Assembly (NCBI RefSeq): GCF_900115185.1 | Contig: NZ_FOVN01000001.1 | Coordinates: 1 to 64,000, forward strand | Length of the DNA: 64,000 nt | Origin: Algorimicrobium echini | Lineage (GTDB): Bacteria; Bacteroidota; Bacteroidia; Flavobacteriales; Flavobacteriaceae | Reading direction: 5' to 3' | Shown here: positions 14,991 to 23,789 of the stretch, one piece after another | How the letters are laid out: every line of letters begins with the position of its first letter | Numbering within the stretch: the stretch's first letter is position 1 | Made by a program: the position numbers and the translations under genes | Notes under the pieces: generated by a model | The model's input: only the letters and a program-made list of their open reading frames with translations | The model's database searches: none | What the model was told of the DNA's origin: nothing

Positions 14991-15854
14991 ATGAGACAAC
15001 TTAAAATTACCAAGCAGGTTACCAATAGAGAAACTGCTTCGTTAGACAAATATCTTCAAGAAATAGGAAAAGTTGACTTAATTACCGCAGACGAGGAAGT
15101 AGAATTAGCACAGCGCATAAAAGCGGGTGATCAGGTGGCTTTAGAAAAGTTAACCAAAGCTAATTTACGTTTCGTTGTTTCGGTAGCGAAGCAATACCAA
15201 AACCAAGGTTTAACCTTACCAGATTTAATTAATGAAGGGAATTTAGGCCTTATTAAAGCGGCGCAACGTTTTGATGAAACGCGTGGTTTTAAATTTATTT
15301 CGTATGCTGTTTGGTGGATTCGTCAATCTATCTTACAAGCTTTAGCGGAACAATCACGTATTGTGCGTTTACCGTTAAACAAAATTGGATCTATTAACAA
15401 GATTAATAAAACCTTTGCTTTCTTAGAACAAGCACATGAGCGTCCACCAAGTGCCGAGGAAATTGCCAAAGAATTAGACATGACGATTAACGATGTTAAG
15501 GAGTCTATGAAAAATTCAGGACGTCACGTAAGTATGGATGCACCTTTAGTTGAAGGTGAAGACAGTAACTTATATGATGTATTAAATTCTGGTGAATCGC
15601 CAAATCCAGACCGCGATTTATTACACGAATCCTTACGTACAGAAATTGAACGTGCTTTGGAAACCTTAACACCTCGTGAAGCGGACGTAATTCGTTTATA
15701 CTTTGGTTTAGGAAACCAACATCCAATGACTTTAGAAGAAATTGGTGAAACCTTCGACTTAACACGCGAGCGTGTTAGACAAATTAAAGAAAAAGCTATT
15801 CGTAGATTAAAACATACCTCTAGAAGTAAAATATTGAAAACTTATCTAGGATAA
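14991..15854 (+). CDS. rpoD: Primary RNA polymerase sigma factor (sigma-70)
   Basis: The housekeeping sigma factor that directs RNA polymerase to the Bacteroidota -33/-7 promoters seen through this window. At 287 residues it lacks most of region 1.1 and the non-conserved region, as expected for this phylum. Region 1.2 begins near [11 protein letters not shown] (17-27); region 2 has [18 protein letters not shown] and [15 protein letters not shown] (78-120); region 4 has [16 protein letters not shown] and [18 protein letters not shown] (222-280). It stands alone, followed by a long inverted repeat and two terminators. No clear TAnnTTTG box was found upstream; TACGTATA at 14934-14941 is a weak candidate. 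Confidence 0.95.
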   Translation: MRQLKITKQVTNRETASLDKYLQEIGKVDLITADEEVELAQRIKAGDQVALEKLTKANLRFVVSVAKQYQNQGLTLPDLINEGNLGLIKAAQRFDETRGFKFISYAVWWIRQSILQALAEQSRIVRLPLNKIGSINKINKTFAFLEQAHERPPSAEEIAKELDMTINDVKESMKNSGRHVSMDAPLVEGEDSNLYDVLNSGESPNPDRDLLHESLRTEIERALETLTPREADVIRLYFGLGNQHPMTLEEIGETFDLTRERVRQIKEKAIRRLKHTSRSKILKTYLG

Positions 15855-15859
15855 GTTTC

Positions 15860-15949
15860 AAATTCCAATATGTGAAACAGAATCCCTAACTAGTTTTAGA
15901 CAGATGTAAACCGAGAAATTGGGTTTTGGATTTTTACATATTGGAATTT
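15860..15949. repeat. Long inverted repeat in rpoD 3' region
   Basis: Arms AAATTCCAATATGT (15860-15873) and ACATATTGGAATTT (15936-15949) are perfect 14-bp inverted copies enclosing 62 nt. Inside, AATCC (15881-15885) can pair with GGATT (15928-15932), extending the structure. No T-run follows the right arm, so this is not a simple terminator. Confidence 0.6.
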
Positions 15950-15959
15950 TACAGCAACA

Positions 15960-15988
15960 AACAGTTACAACATAACTGTTCGTTTTTT
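15960..15988 (+). terminator. First rpoD terminator
   Basis: The 8-bp stem AACAGTTA-CAACA-TAACTGTT is followed by CGTTTTTT. Confidence 0.75.
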
Positions 15989-15999
15989 GATTGATGAAA

Positions 16000-16034
16000 G
16001 AACCCAGAGCTGATTACTCTGGGTTCATTTTTTT
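16000..16034 (+). terminator. Second rpoD terminator
   Basis: The 10-bp stem GAACCCAGAG-(7 nt)-CTCTGGGTTC is followed by ATTTTTTTAT. It stands in tandem with the hairpin 12 nt before and insulates rpe from rpoD transcription. Confidence 0.88.
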
Positions 16035-16152
16035 ATACCATATTTCCATTTCCCAAAAGGAAAAATTTTGAGTCTATCCCTAAATACTATTTGAAAAGGA
16101 AAGACTTTTAAAAGACTTTATTACCTTTACCAAAACAACAAAACAACACACA

Positions 16153-16815
16153 ATGAATTCAAAATTAATAGCACCTTCCATGCTTGCTGCCGATTTCGGT
16201 AACCTACAGCGTGATACTGAAATGGTTAATAATAGTGATGCCGATTGGTTTCATATAGACGTTATGGACGGCCATTTTGTACCAAACATTTCTTACGGTT
16301 TTCCCATTATTGAGGTCATAAAAAAACACGCAACCAAACCTTTGGATGTACACTTAATGATTGAAAAACCAGAACGCTACATAGAAGAATTTGCTAAAGT
16401 TGGTGCAGATATTATTACAGTACATTATGAGTCTACCGTACATTTACATAGAACATTAACCCAAATTGAAGATGCTGGCTGTAAGGCTGGTGTGGTTTTA
16501 AATTTAACAACACCAATAAATGTACTGGAAGACATATTGCCAAAATGTTATATGGTATTGTTAATGTCTATAAATCCAGGTTTTGGAGGTCAGAAGTTTG
16601 AAGATATTACCTACAATAGGATTAAAAAATTACGTAAAATGATAGACGAGCAAGGTTTAAATACGCGTATTGAAATAGATGGTGGTGTGACAGACAAAAA
16701 TATTAAGCAATTGGTTGCAGCTGGCGCTGACGCATTCGTTGCCGGAAGTCATGTATTTAAAAGTGACAATCCAACGGAAACAATTAAGGAACTAAAAGCA
16801 CTTGCAAACGTATAG
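16153..16815 (+). CDS. rpe: Ribulose-phosphate 3-epimerase
   Basis: Interconverts ribulose 5-phosphate and xylulose 5-phosphate in the non-oxidative pentose phosphate pathway. A 220-residue TIM barrel with APSMLAADFGNL at 7-18, the metal-binding HIDVMDGHFVPN near 34-45, DVHLMIEKPE near 64-73, SINPGFGGQKF near 139-149 and the phosphate-loop EIDGGV near 175. All catalytic Asp and His positions are in place. It is transcribed alone and converges on the CBS-domain gene. Confidence 0.95.
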   Translation: MNSKLIAPSMLAADFGNLQRDTEMVNNSDADWFHIDVMDGHFVPNISYGFPIIEVIKKHATKPLDVHLMIEKPERYIEEFAKVGADIITVHYESTVHLHRTLTQIEDAGCKAGVVLNLTTPINVLEDILPKCYMVLLMSINPGFGGQKFEDITYNRIKKLRKMIDEQGLNTRIEIDGGVTDKNIKQLVAAGADAFVAGSHVFKSDNPTETIKELKALANV

Positions 16816-16829
16816 TAAACACATTATAA

Positions 16830-16962
16830 AAGAGGCTGTTTGAAAAGTGAATGCATAACATCTAATTGAACGCAATTGAAGTTTTAATGTTCTATAATAA
16901 AAACATTTTGACTGGGTTCAATATGACCTTTAAGATACGATTTACTTTTCAAACAACCTCTT
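16830..16962. repeat. 133-bp inverted-repeat element between rpe and CBS gene
   Basis: Terminal arms of about 19 bp, AAGAGGCTGTTTGAAAAGT on the left and the inverse ACTTTTCAAACAACCTCTT on the right (16944-16962), differ at one position. The 95-nt centre includes TAATTGAACGCAATTGA. It lies between convergent genes and could act as a bidirectional terminator, but the long centre and inverted ends are more like a miniature transposable element. Confidence 0.55.
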
Positions 16963-16983
16963 CGTTTTTAATAGTTAGTTAGG

Positions 16984-17403
16984 TTAGAACTGTTCTATTA
17001 AATAGTTGATTAAGTCGGTTGTAGTAACAATACCAACTAATTTATTAGCATCTACAACAGGTAAGGCATGAAACTCTTTAGTTGCTAAAATTTCAGCCAC
17101 TTCTTTTATGGTTGTGGTTGATGGAACACTGACTAAATTCTTTGCCATAACCTGCTCTATAGTAAACATATTATAAACTACAGTATCTACTGAATCATCA
17201 TCTTCGTCTACCGCATCTGCAAAACTGATTCGCAATAAATCGGTATAACTTAACATACCTTTAATTTCATCACCACTTACTACGGGAATATGACGTATTT
17301 TTTTTGTTTTAAAGAGTCTTTCAGCCGTTTCTAACTCATCTGTATGATTTAAGGTGATGACTGTTTTAGTCATAATTTCTGAAATTGGTGTGCGCTTTTT
17401 CAT
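16984..17403 (-). CDS. CBS-pair domain protein
   Basis: A 139-residue cytoplasmic protein made of two CBS motifs (about 8-62 and 80-136), a fold that binds adenine nucleotides and senses energy state. ISEIMTKTVITL starts the first and IEQVMAKNLVSV the second; each ends in the usual GIVT/GML-type strand with TDLI/TDLL. No catalytic or membrane domain is attached, so it is a stand-alone regulatory module with unknown partner. It is on the minus strand, downstream of the MtfA-like gene with an 80-nt gap, and converges on rpe. Confidence 0.85.
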   Translation of the reverse strand: MKKRTPISEIMTKTVITLNHTDELETAERLFKTKKIRHIPVVSGDEIKGMLSYTDLLRISFADAVDEDDDSVDTVVYNMFTIEQVMAKNLVSVPSTTTIKEVAEILATKEFHALPVVDANKLVGIVTTTDLINYLIEQF

Positions 17404-17483
17404 GGATTCTTCGTTTTAAATTGTTTACTAAAATTACGGAAGCATCTTGACAAAAAGTATGATAAAAATCAGCTTAAAAAAAT

Positions 17484-18326
17484 TTAATAGCCTTCAAAAT
17501 GGAAATTCAGCATTTGTTTAGTTTTGGCATATACTTTAGGAAATTGACTACGGAATTCCGCTGGAGTTTCAATAAAGGTTTCTATTACAACTGCTACAAA
17601 TTCAAACGCATTTGTGTAGGCATAATCACGAAGATATCCTGAAGCTAATAATTTTTGCCTCAATTGGGTTTCTTCAGATAAAAATGCTGATAACTCTTTA
17701 AAGGTATCGGCGAAAATAGTTGAACTCACATCACGATTCCTCAAACTATTAAAATGAATAGCATGTGCAAACTCATGGATTCCGAGGTTTAAATTATCAT
17801 TTGAAACAGAATAACCTTCAACAAAATGTTCCCAAGATAACACGAGTGCTTGCAGTCTTGGATTATATTCTCCTTTATGATGTGTTTCATTGGTTTCTGA
17901 ATAAAAGGCAGAAGGATAAATTATTATTCGCTTAATCATTTTCAAGCTATAATCACGGAAACCAAACGTAAGCATAATGGCCGTTGCAGATGTCATGACA
18001 ATCATTTCGTCTGTTATGCCTAGGTTATCACGACCTACAAATTGTTTTGATTTTATAAAGCAAACCAATCGGTGATGAAAAACACGTTTCTCCCTTTTTG
18101 ATAAACGCTGATAGAATCTAAATTGAGATTCCAATAGTTGTTGTTGGCTAGAAGACAACTTTTTATAAGGAGGTATTAAATAGCGGTATAATGGTTTTCG
18201 CTTAATTAAAACATAACCCGTATCAATCATATTTATAAGCGCATAAATCACAAATGATGACAGTACAACCGTTAAGAAAATAGCCATTATGACATAGAAC
18301 AGTGGGATTTCGTCTGGCTTGAACAT
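17484..18326 (-). CDS. MtfA-family zinc metallopeptidase
   Basis: A 280-residue protein with one N-terminal membrane segment (about 10-32) and a cytosol-facing or periplasmic peptidase domain. The zinc motif is HEFAH at 184-188 in LGIHEFAHAIHFNS. MtfA (peptidase M90) in E. coli interacts with the glucose repressor Mlc; that partner is not expected here, so the substrate is unknown. Bacteroidota versions with an extra membrane anchor like this are common. Neighbours give no functional clue. Confidence 0.85.
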   Translation of the reverse strand: MFKPDEIPLFYVIMAIFLTVVLSSFVIYALINMIDTGYVLIKRKPLYRYLIPPYKKLSSSQQQLLESQFRFYQRLSKREKRVFHHRLVCFIKSKQFVGRDNLGITDEMIVMTSATAIMLTFGFRDYSLKMIKRIIIYPSAFYSETNETHHKGEYNPRLQALVLSWEHFVEGYSVSNDNLNLGIHEFAHAIHFNSLRNRDVSSTIFADTFKELSAFLSEETQLRQKLLASGYLRDYAYTNAFEFVAVVIETFIETPAEFRSQFPKVYAKTKQMLNFHFEGY

Positions 18327-18440
18327 AAGTGACTACGGGTTTGTAGGGTTAAAATTTAGGTAATTCAATATACAAATAATATCATTCATATATTAAATCT
18401 TTAAATCAGCTCATATAAAAATGAGCCGCTTTTTAAAAAT

Positions 18441-18480
18441 AAAAAAACCGCGTATATCCTAAAGACAACGCGGTTTTTTT
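18441..18480 (-). terminator. Terminator of the iron-uptake operon
   Basis: AAAAAAACCGCG on the left and CGCGGTTTTTTT on the right give a strong stem with T-runs in both directions. It lies 17 nt past the stop of the DUF4374 gene on the minus strand. Confidence 0.88.
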
Positions 18481-18496
18481 TAAAGAATTTTAAAAA

Positions 18497-19744
18497 CTAA
18501 TCTAATCGTGCAATTCCACCAACAAAAGTAGCTTCAATTTCAGCGCCTTTGATTGCCGTTGCTGTATTAATATTGGTTTGATAAATATTTAAAGTACCAT
18601 TAGCATCTGTAATTGACGAATATACAACATCTCCATCTTGAAATGCAGCAAAACTACGCCCTCCATTACCAGTATACTCTGGTGCACCTGCAACCCGCGT
18701 AATTGTTTCCGCTTCTAAATCAACAATTGCCAGGTGCAAATTTGAATCTGTGTACACATTGCCAAAACCATTTGTGCCGTTTGGTCCTTCTAAAACTTTA
18801 GTGGAAACTGCTGCAAAAAGTTTATTATCTCCTACATAAATAGCATGAATAATTTTTCCTCCGTTAGCTGCTGTTTCAGTATTAAACGTGTAATTAGCAT
18901 CAAATGTTTCAGTTCCTGAAGCAATTTTAAGAATACCTGCTGGTTTGGTAGCTTGCGTAAATCCAAAATTACTATTAGAAACAGTGTAAATATCACCAGA
19001 TTCGGTACTAAAAATACCACTTCTAGTATTAAATGCTCCAGCTGGACCGAAACGAGAATCTGTGATAACAGTATCCAATGTTAATTCAGGATAATTATAA
19101 ATTGCTACATATTGCGTATCGGTATTTGCCGTTACAAAAGTGGCACTACTTACAGGATAAAACGTATGAAATAATTTATTACCACGCACAGTCATACCTG
19201 TTGTAAAAATCCAATCATCTGTATCATTATAAACATCCCGAACAGGAATTGTATTGGTATTTGTAATAGTGTTTGATGGTATATCAACCGTATAAAAGGT
19301 AATATTTTCACTTGTTGCTGCACTTTGTGGTAAGGAGATACCAAGCATGGTTGTACTGTTTACCTCAATAAAACCGTCTAATTGGAAAGGAAATGTTAAT
19401 CCTGATTGAAAATTTAATGTATTACTTGCTGTTGCTGTAATGGCATTGACATCTGTAACACCTAAACCACCAATACTATAAAACGTATTGCCTCCAAAGG
19501 CATAATCTCGGTAACCATCTTGCAAGGTTCCCTGACCTTGAAGTGTTAAAGTACCAGACATTAAATTGTCAGTTCCCAAAACAAAATTTGTTGTTTCGGT
19601 AGACGTGGTAACACCTAGGCCTAATGTAAACACCGTATCACCAACACTCGTATTAATTGGCAAGTCATCATCTGAACTACAGCCAACTACAGTGGCTAAT
19701 AAAAAAATAAATAAGAAGCTATAAGCGCTTTTAACTATGGTCAT
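18497..19744 (-). CDS. DUF4374-family lipoprotein
   Basis: A 415-residue lipoprotein; the signal ends in VVGC (lipidated C22) followed by SSDDD, an aspartate-rich start often seen in surface-exposed flavobacterial lipoproteins. The body is all beta with repeated strand motifs and is probably a propeller, consistent with DUF4374, a family found beside siderophore or heme TonB receptors. It starts 17 nt after the TonB receptor gene and is cotranscribed with it. A role in binding the receptor's ligand is inferred from this context; no binding residues can be named. Confidence 0.8.
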   Translation of the reverse strand: MTIVKSAYSFLFIFLLATVVGCSSDDDLPINTSVGDTVFTLGLGVTTSTETTNFVLGTDNLMSGTLTLQGQGTLQDGYRDYAFGGNTFYSIGGLGVTDVNAITATASNTLNFQSGLTFPFQLDGFIEVNSTTMLGISLPQSAATSENITFYTVDIPSNTITNTNTIPVRDVYNDTDDWIFTTGMTVRGNKLFHTFYPVSSATFVTANTDTQYVAIYNYPELTLDTVITDSRFGPAGAFNTRSGIFSTESGDIYTVSNSNFGFTQATKPAGILKIASGTETFDANYTFNTETAANGGKIIHAIYVGDNKLFAAVSTKVLEGPNGTNGFGNVYTDSNLHLAIVDLEAETITRVAGAPEYTGNGGRSFAAFQDGDVVYSSITDANGTLNIYQTNINTATAIKGAEIEATFVGGIARLD

Positions 19745-19761
19745 ATTGTTTGAAATTTAAA

Positions 19762-22182
19762 TTAAAATAAAGGTTTATCTAAAAAATATCTTAAGTTTAT
19801 AAAATAGGATCGTCCTGGATTTTGTAGGAGATAATTATCAAAAAGGTCTTCATTAGTAATATTTCTAACTTCAAATGAAATATTAAATTTTCCGTTGTCT
19901 ATTTCATAGGTTGCCAATGCATTATGAGATAATTGTGTTGGAATATTATCTTGATTATTGGCACCTAACTGATTAGGAGTAAAAAAATACTCATGTACAT
20001 AATTTAAGGAATAGCCAATATTAATTCTGTTTTTTACTCGTTCAGTTTCACCAATATCAGTAGTATAAGAATTTGAAAAAACCGTATAATCTGCATTAAA
20101 ATTCCCAAACAGGTATGGAATATTTGGCACTTTATAATTGTAATTTAGATTGGGTGTGGTAATGGTTCCAGATAAGTTTGTACTGGTTAAAAACTCTTGT
20201 TTATCAATTATACGTTGGTACGTAATATTTGCTCCAGCTCTTAATTTATTAGACCATTGATAGCGCAAATCGGCTTCAAAACCATTGGTATCTACATTTC
20301 CAATATTTACATATTGACGATCTACGGGCTGTGATTGCGCCTGATCTAAACGAATAAAATCTTCAGATTTACGCCACAAGTAATTGGCTTCAATGCTAAC
20401 TACATGATCAGATTTTATAGCAAACTCATATTTTCCACCAAAGTTGAAATTTAGACTACGCTCGGGTTTTAAATCTGGATTTCGTCTTGTAAACAGACCA
20501 TCTCCTAAAAGCTCTACAGATTCAGGCAGGCGATATGTTTGTTCCAGTGATGCTTTAGCTTGTAATTTAGGTAACACAAAATAAGTTGCAGCGGCTCCAT
20601 ACCCAAAATTATCTAAATTAGTTTCCTTACGAATTGGATCTGAACCTCCTACGCTTGTATTGCTAAACGATTGAGCATTTAGTATATAATATTTTGAAAA
20701 TATAGTACCATTAAAACGGGAATAACCTATTTGATAAGCCAATCCTAGTGTTTGTTTGGTAAGATGTTGTGGAAATTGAAATGTAACGTTATCTGGGTTT
20801 TCAACATCAGATGATGTTCTATCAAAATCTGTTAATTGGTAATTTAATGACACACTATGTGCTTTGTTAATGGCATAAGACAAATTGGATGTTAATAAGC
20901 CTTCTTTATCCTTATTCTCCAATTGCGTTCTTCTAAATTCAGCACTAGTTGTAGGAACGGTTTCCTGAAGCCAATTGTATCGAACGCGTGTGGTGTCTAT
21001 AAATTTATTTTTAGCCATATTATAGGCAGCATATAATTTAAAGTCTAAACCTTTTTTAAATAAATCTGTTTTGTAATACTTAACAGTTGGAATAACGACC
21101 GAAGACTGTGCTGTCCTTGCTCCAAAAACCTGATCCATCGTGACGCCTGTTTGTATATCTTTATCATTACCAGAGGCAATTAACCCAATGAGTAGCTTAT
21201 CAGCATAAGGCTTATTAACAAGACCTACTTCAGCATGTATTGTTGCTGATTGATAGGTATCATGAAAACGCTCTACTTCTTGTTCAGGCAACCGCTGATT
21301 GGTTATTAAATCTATGGGTTGCACATCTACTTTATAGTTATTATCAGAATAATTATAGAATGCTGTGATACGCGTGGTAAAACCGCTTTCAGGAGCTGTA
21401 TATGCAAAATTCACATTGGCTTTGTGGGTATTAAAAGAACCATATCCATAGGATACATCAAGATAGTTTGGTGCAGAGCGTGTCACAATATTTACGGCTC
21501 CACCAAGAGCATCAGAACCTAAAGTAATAGGAAGAACTCCTTTGTAAACTTCAACCGTTTCAGCTAAACTAACCGGAAAATTATTTAACGTAAGTGATGA
21601 CCCAAAATTATCAATAGGAATACCATCCAAGAAGAATTTAACTTGATTGCCAGAAAATCCATTTAATGAAAATGAAAAATCCGAACCTAAACCGCCATTT
21701 TCACGAACTCGAACTCCTGAAGTATTATTTAAAACCTGATTCATGTCTGCACCAGTATTGTAAAGTTCTTCTGCTTTTATAACATTAACTGCATAGGCTT
21801 GCTCACGAGCTTTTCTAACTTTACTTTTAGCAATGATACTTACTGATGACAATGATGTAGTAGATTCTTTTAGAGTGATAGGAATGGTTTGGTTTTTTTC
21901 GACGGAGAAATTTACTTCTCTAATTTCAGTTTCATAACCTAAAAAAGAATAGCTAACTGTGTAATTCTTATCAAAACGGCCAGTTAATTTATAAAAACCT
22001 GATATATCTGTAACCGTACCTTTATTTAGTTCCGAAATAAAGACAGTCGCACCATGAATAGCCATACCATTTTCGTCTACAATTTTACCACGTAATATGG
22101 ATTCCTCATTCTGTCCAAATGAGGTTAACGCTACCAAAAGAAATAATTGAAGAATGCTATATTTTATAAAAGTAGATTTCAA
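19762..22182 (-). CDS. TonB-dependent outer-membrane receptor (iron-type)
   Basis: About 806 residues. A signal peptide (SILQLFLLVALTSFGQ) leads into a carboxypeptidase-regulatory-like domain (about 28-115, LRGKIVDENGMAIHGATVFI), a plug domain (about 120-235, with GGLGSDFSFSLNGF and FFLDGIPIDN) and a 22-strand barrel ending in the aromatic-terminated strand. Siderophore or heme import is likely from the PepSY and DUF4374 partners. The frame is open up to an ATG at 22284, but the promoter box at 22251-22258 lies inside that extension, so I prefer the TTG at 22182, which also gives a normal signal peptide. Confidence 0.85.
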   Translation of the reverse strand: MKSTFIKYSILQLFLLVALTSFGQNEESILRGKIVDENGMAIHGATVFISELNKGTVTDISGFYKLTGRFDKNYTVSYSFLGYETEIREVNFSVEKNQTIPITLKESTTSLSSVSIIAKSKVRKAREQAYAVNVIKAEELYNTGADMNQVLNNTSGVRVRENGGLGSDFSFSLNGFSGNQVKFFLDGIPIDNFGSSLTLNNFPVSLAETVEVYKGVLPITLGSDALGGAVNIVTRSAPNYLDVSYGYGSFNTHKANVNFAYTAPESGFTTRITAFYNYSDNNYKVDVQPIDLITNQRLPEQEVERFHDTYQSATIHAEVGLVNKPYADKLLIGLIASGNDKDIQTGVTMDQVFGARTAQSSVVIPTVKYYKTDLFKKGLDFKLYAAYNMAKNKFIDTTRVRYNWLQETVPTTSAEFRRTQLENKDKEGLLTSNLSYAINKAHSVSLNYQLTDFDRTSSDVENPDNVTFQFPQHLTKQTLGLAYQIGYSRFNGTIFSKYYILNAQSFSNTSVGGSDPIRKETNLDNFGYGAAATYFVLPKLQAKASLEQTYRLPESVELLGDGLFTRRNPDLKPERSLNFNFGGKYEFAIKSDHVVSIEANYLWRKSEDFIRLDQAQSQPVDRQYVNIGNVDTNGFEADLRYQWSNKLRAGANITYQRIIDKQEFLTSTNLSGTITTPNLNYNYKVPNIPYLFGNFNADYTVFSNSYTTDIGETERVKNRINIGYSLNYVHEYFFTPNQLGANNQDNIPTQLSHNALATYEIDNGKFNISFEVRNITNEDLFDNYLLQNPGRSYFINLRYFLDKPLF

Positions 22183-22223
22183 GCTTTTGAAGTGATGTTT
22201 AAGAGTCTGATAATTACTTATAC

Positions 22224-22258
22224 TTATTAAGACTAATTTTAAATAAGGTGCAAATATA
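22224..22258 (-). promoter_or_regulatory. Promoter and palindromic operator of the TonB receptor gene
   Basis: On the minus strand TATATTTG (22258 to 22251) is an exact TAnnTTTG box. Four bases downstream lies a 23-nt palindrome (22246 to 22224): TTATTTAAA, 5-nt spacer, TCTTAATAA, with 7 of 9 positions symmetric. It would cover the transcription start. The same operator occurs ahead of the PepSY gene. Confidence 0.6.
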
Positions 22259-22300
22259 GCAGTTATCGTTCCTAAAAAAAACAATTATTGCTAAAATATT

Positions 22301-23425
22301 TTAAGAATTTTTCTTTCGTCTTCCGTACCAAATGATAAAGCCTGTAACAGGTAAAGATGCTATAAATAAACTTCCAATAAACGCCATAATCTTTCCGAAA
22401 ACACCTAAATACTGACCCGTATGTAAGCCATAGGTCATTTCTTGTAATTGAACACCACCACTTTTAGCATTATAGAATTGAGTCGTTAACAAATGACCCG
22501 TTTGCGGATGAAAATAAAAATTTGATTGATGATCAAAAGCAAGTGCTTTGGGGTAAGCACCTGTTATAATAGGTAAACCTTGACCTTGATCCCATACAAA
22601 ATACATCTCACTATTTGGCAGCTTGGCTATTGTGGTAAAAAATGCCATATCAATGGCTTCAGGTTCAGACTCAAAAACGTCAGGAAATGCTTTAGGTTCA
22701 TTAAAGGCTTCTACATGACTATTTAGGTTTCCTAAAGTATAAAAGCTATTATTAACCCATTCATAGGAAAAAGCTAAACCTGTAATTGCCAAAAACATGG
22801 CAGGAAGAATCATGTAGAAACCGGAAGCCCGATGCCAGTCATAATTTTTTCGTCGCCATCTAGCAGACCACTTTACGGTGAGATTATGACTAACCTTCTT
22901 CCATTTTTTTGGCCACCAAAGAACAATTCCTGAAATCAGCATAAAAAGAAAAATGATTGTGGCTATTCCTGTTACTTGTTTACCAATTTCTTCTGGCAAT
23001 AATAAAAACCTATGAAGCGTTTCAACAATCATGAAAAAATCTTTGTTGAGATTTTGAATATGGATTAAATCTCCTGAATAGGGATTAAAGTAAACATCAT
23101 GAGGAATTTCATTAAGAAAAATATGAACAGTAGCTGGTCTATTTGGTGTATTATAAACAACCATATCTGCTGTTATTCCTGGGTATATATCTTGAAGATT
23201 ATTGATAATTATTGATGGTTTTACAAATGGCCGATTCTGTTCTGGCACAAACCTCCAATCATAAACTACATCCTTAATTTCATCATGAAAAACAAAAATA
23301 CATCCCGTTATAGCAATGACAAAAACAATTAAACCAGAACATAAACCAAGCCATAAATGAAGTATTCCTGCATAACGTTTCCATTTATTTTTCTGTTTTT
23401 TCTTAAAGCTTTTTAAAATTGACAT
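22301..23425 (-). CDS. PepSY-domain membrane protein (siderophore/ferric reductase type)
   Basis: A 374-residue inner-membrane protein with four membrane segments. HLWLGLCSG begins the first helix with a conserved histidine, HRFLLLPEEIGKQVTG precedes the second, and WHRASGFYMILP the third; these histidines are the likely heme ligands in the PepSY_TM family, which includes ferric-siderophore reductases. It ends in PVTGFIIWYGRRKK. The frame is open to 23461, but the promoter at 23459-23466 overlaps that start, so the ATG at 23425 (MSILKSFKKK) is chosen. It is first in the locus and precedes the TonB receptor. Confidence 0.85.
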   Translation of the reverse strand: MSILKSFKKKQKNKWKRYAGILHLWLGLCSGLIVFVIAITGCIFVFHDEIKDVVYDWRFVPEQNRPFVKPSIIINNLQDIYPGITADMVVYNTPNRPATVHIFLNEIPHDVYFNPYSGDLIHIQNLNKDFFMIVETLHRFLLLPEEIGKQVTGIATIIFLFMLISGIVLWWPKKWKKVSHNLTVKWSARWRRKNYDWHRASGFYMILPAMFLAITGLAFSYEWVNNSFYTLGNLNSHVEAFNEPKAFPDVFESEPEAIDMAFFTTIAKLPNSEMYFVWDQGQGLPIITGAYPKALAFDHQSNFYFHPQTGHLLTTQFYNAKSGGVQLQEMTYGLHTGQYLGVFGKIMAFIGSLFIASLPVTGFIIWYGRRKKNS

Positions 23426-23458
23426 ATAAAAGGAGTTTCCTACTAAAATTTTAGGTTG

Positions 23459-23489
23459 CAAAGATATTATTTAAACTGATTTTAAATAA
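23459..23489 (-). promoter_or_regulatory. Promoter and palindromic operator of the PepSY gene
   Basis: TATCTTTG (minus strand, 23466 to 23459) is an exact -7 box. Directly upstream lies a perfect 9-5-9 palindrome (23489 to 23467): TTATTTAAA, spacer ATCAG, TTTAAATAA. It fills the space between the -7 and -33 elements, an ideal place for a repressor. Fur or a DtxR-type iron repressor is the likely binder, inferred from the gene content. Confidence 0.65.
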
Positions 23490-23640
23490 CTATCAATAAG
23501 ATAATTTTATTACTTTAAAAAAGTCTTTGTATTTAGTCTCGTTAAAATCCTCATTTCAATTAAGAAACCGAACTACATCATTCAAGGCTACCTTGCAAAT
23601 ATTCTTTTAAAAGTAATCTAGAACCCCTAATACTATACTT

Positions 23641-23699
23641 TTGAAAACAAAAAACCACACTCATAATTTCAAGTAAACTTGATTTAAAGTGTGGTTTTA
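23641..23699 (-). terminator. Terminator after tRNA-Arg
   Basis: AAAACCACACT (23651-23661) and AGTGTGGTTTT (23689-23699) form an 11-bp stem; the minus-strand transcript then runs into a T-rich stretch. A small inner hairpin, TCAAG/CTTGA, sits in the loop. It begins 6 nt after the tRNA. Confidence 0.8.
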
Positions 23700-23705
23700 T
23701 AATAG

Positions 23706-23779
23706 TGACCGCGAAGGGATTCGAACCCCCAACCCTCAGAGCCGAAATCTGATATTCTATCCAGTTGAACTACGCAGCC
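23706..23779 (-). tRNA. tRNA-Arg (anticodon TCG)
   Basis: A 74-nt cloverleaf on the minus strand. The acceptor stem pairs GGCTGCG with CGCGGTC (two G-U pairs) and the discriminator is A. The anticodon stem TCAGA/TCTGA holds the loop TTTCGGC, giving anticodon TCG for CGA codons. The T arm has GGTTCGAATCC. CCA is not encoded. It starts 10 nt after the stop of yqeY, so it is probably processed from the yqeY transcript or has a promoter inside that gene. Confidence 0.93.
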
Positions 23780-23789
23780 ATTATAAATT

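Noticed and set aside
22185-22284. Upstream start of the TonB receptor at 22284
   Set aside because: The exact -7 box and the operator lie inside the extra 34 codons, and the signal peptide fits the later start.
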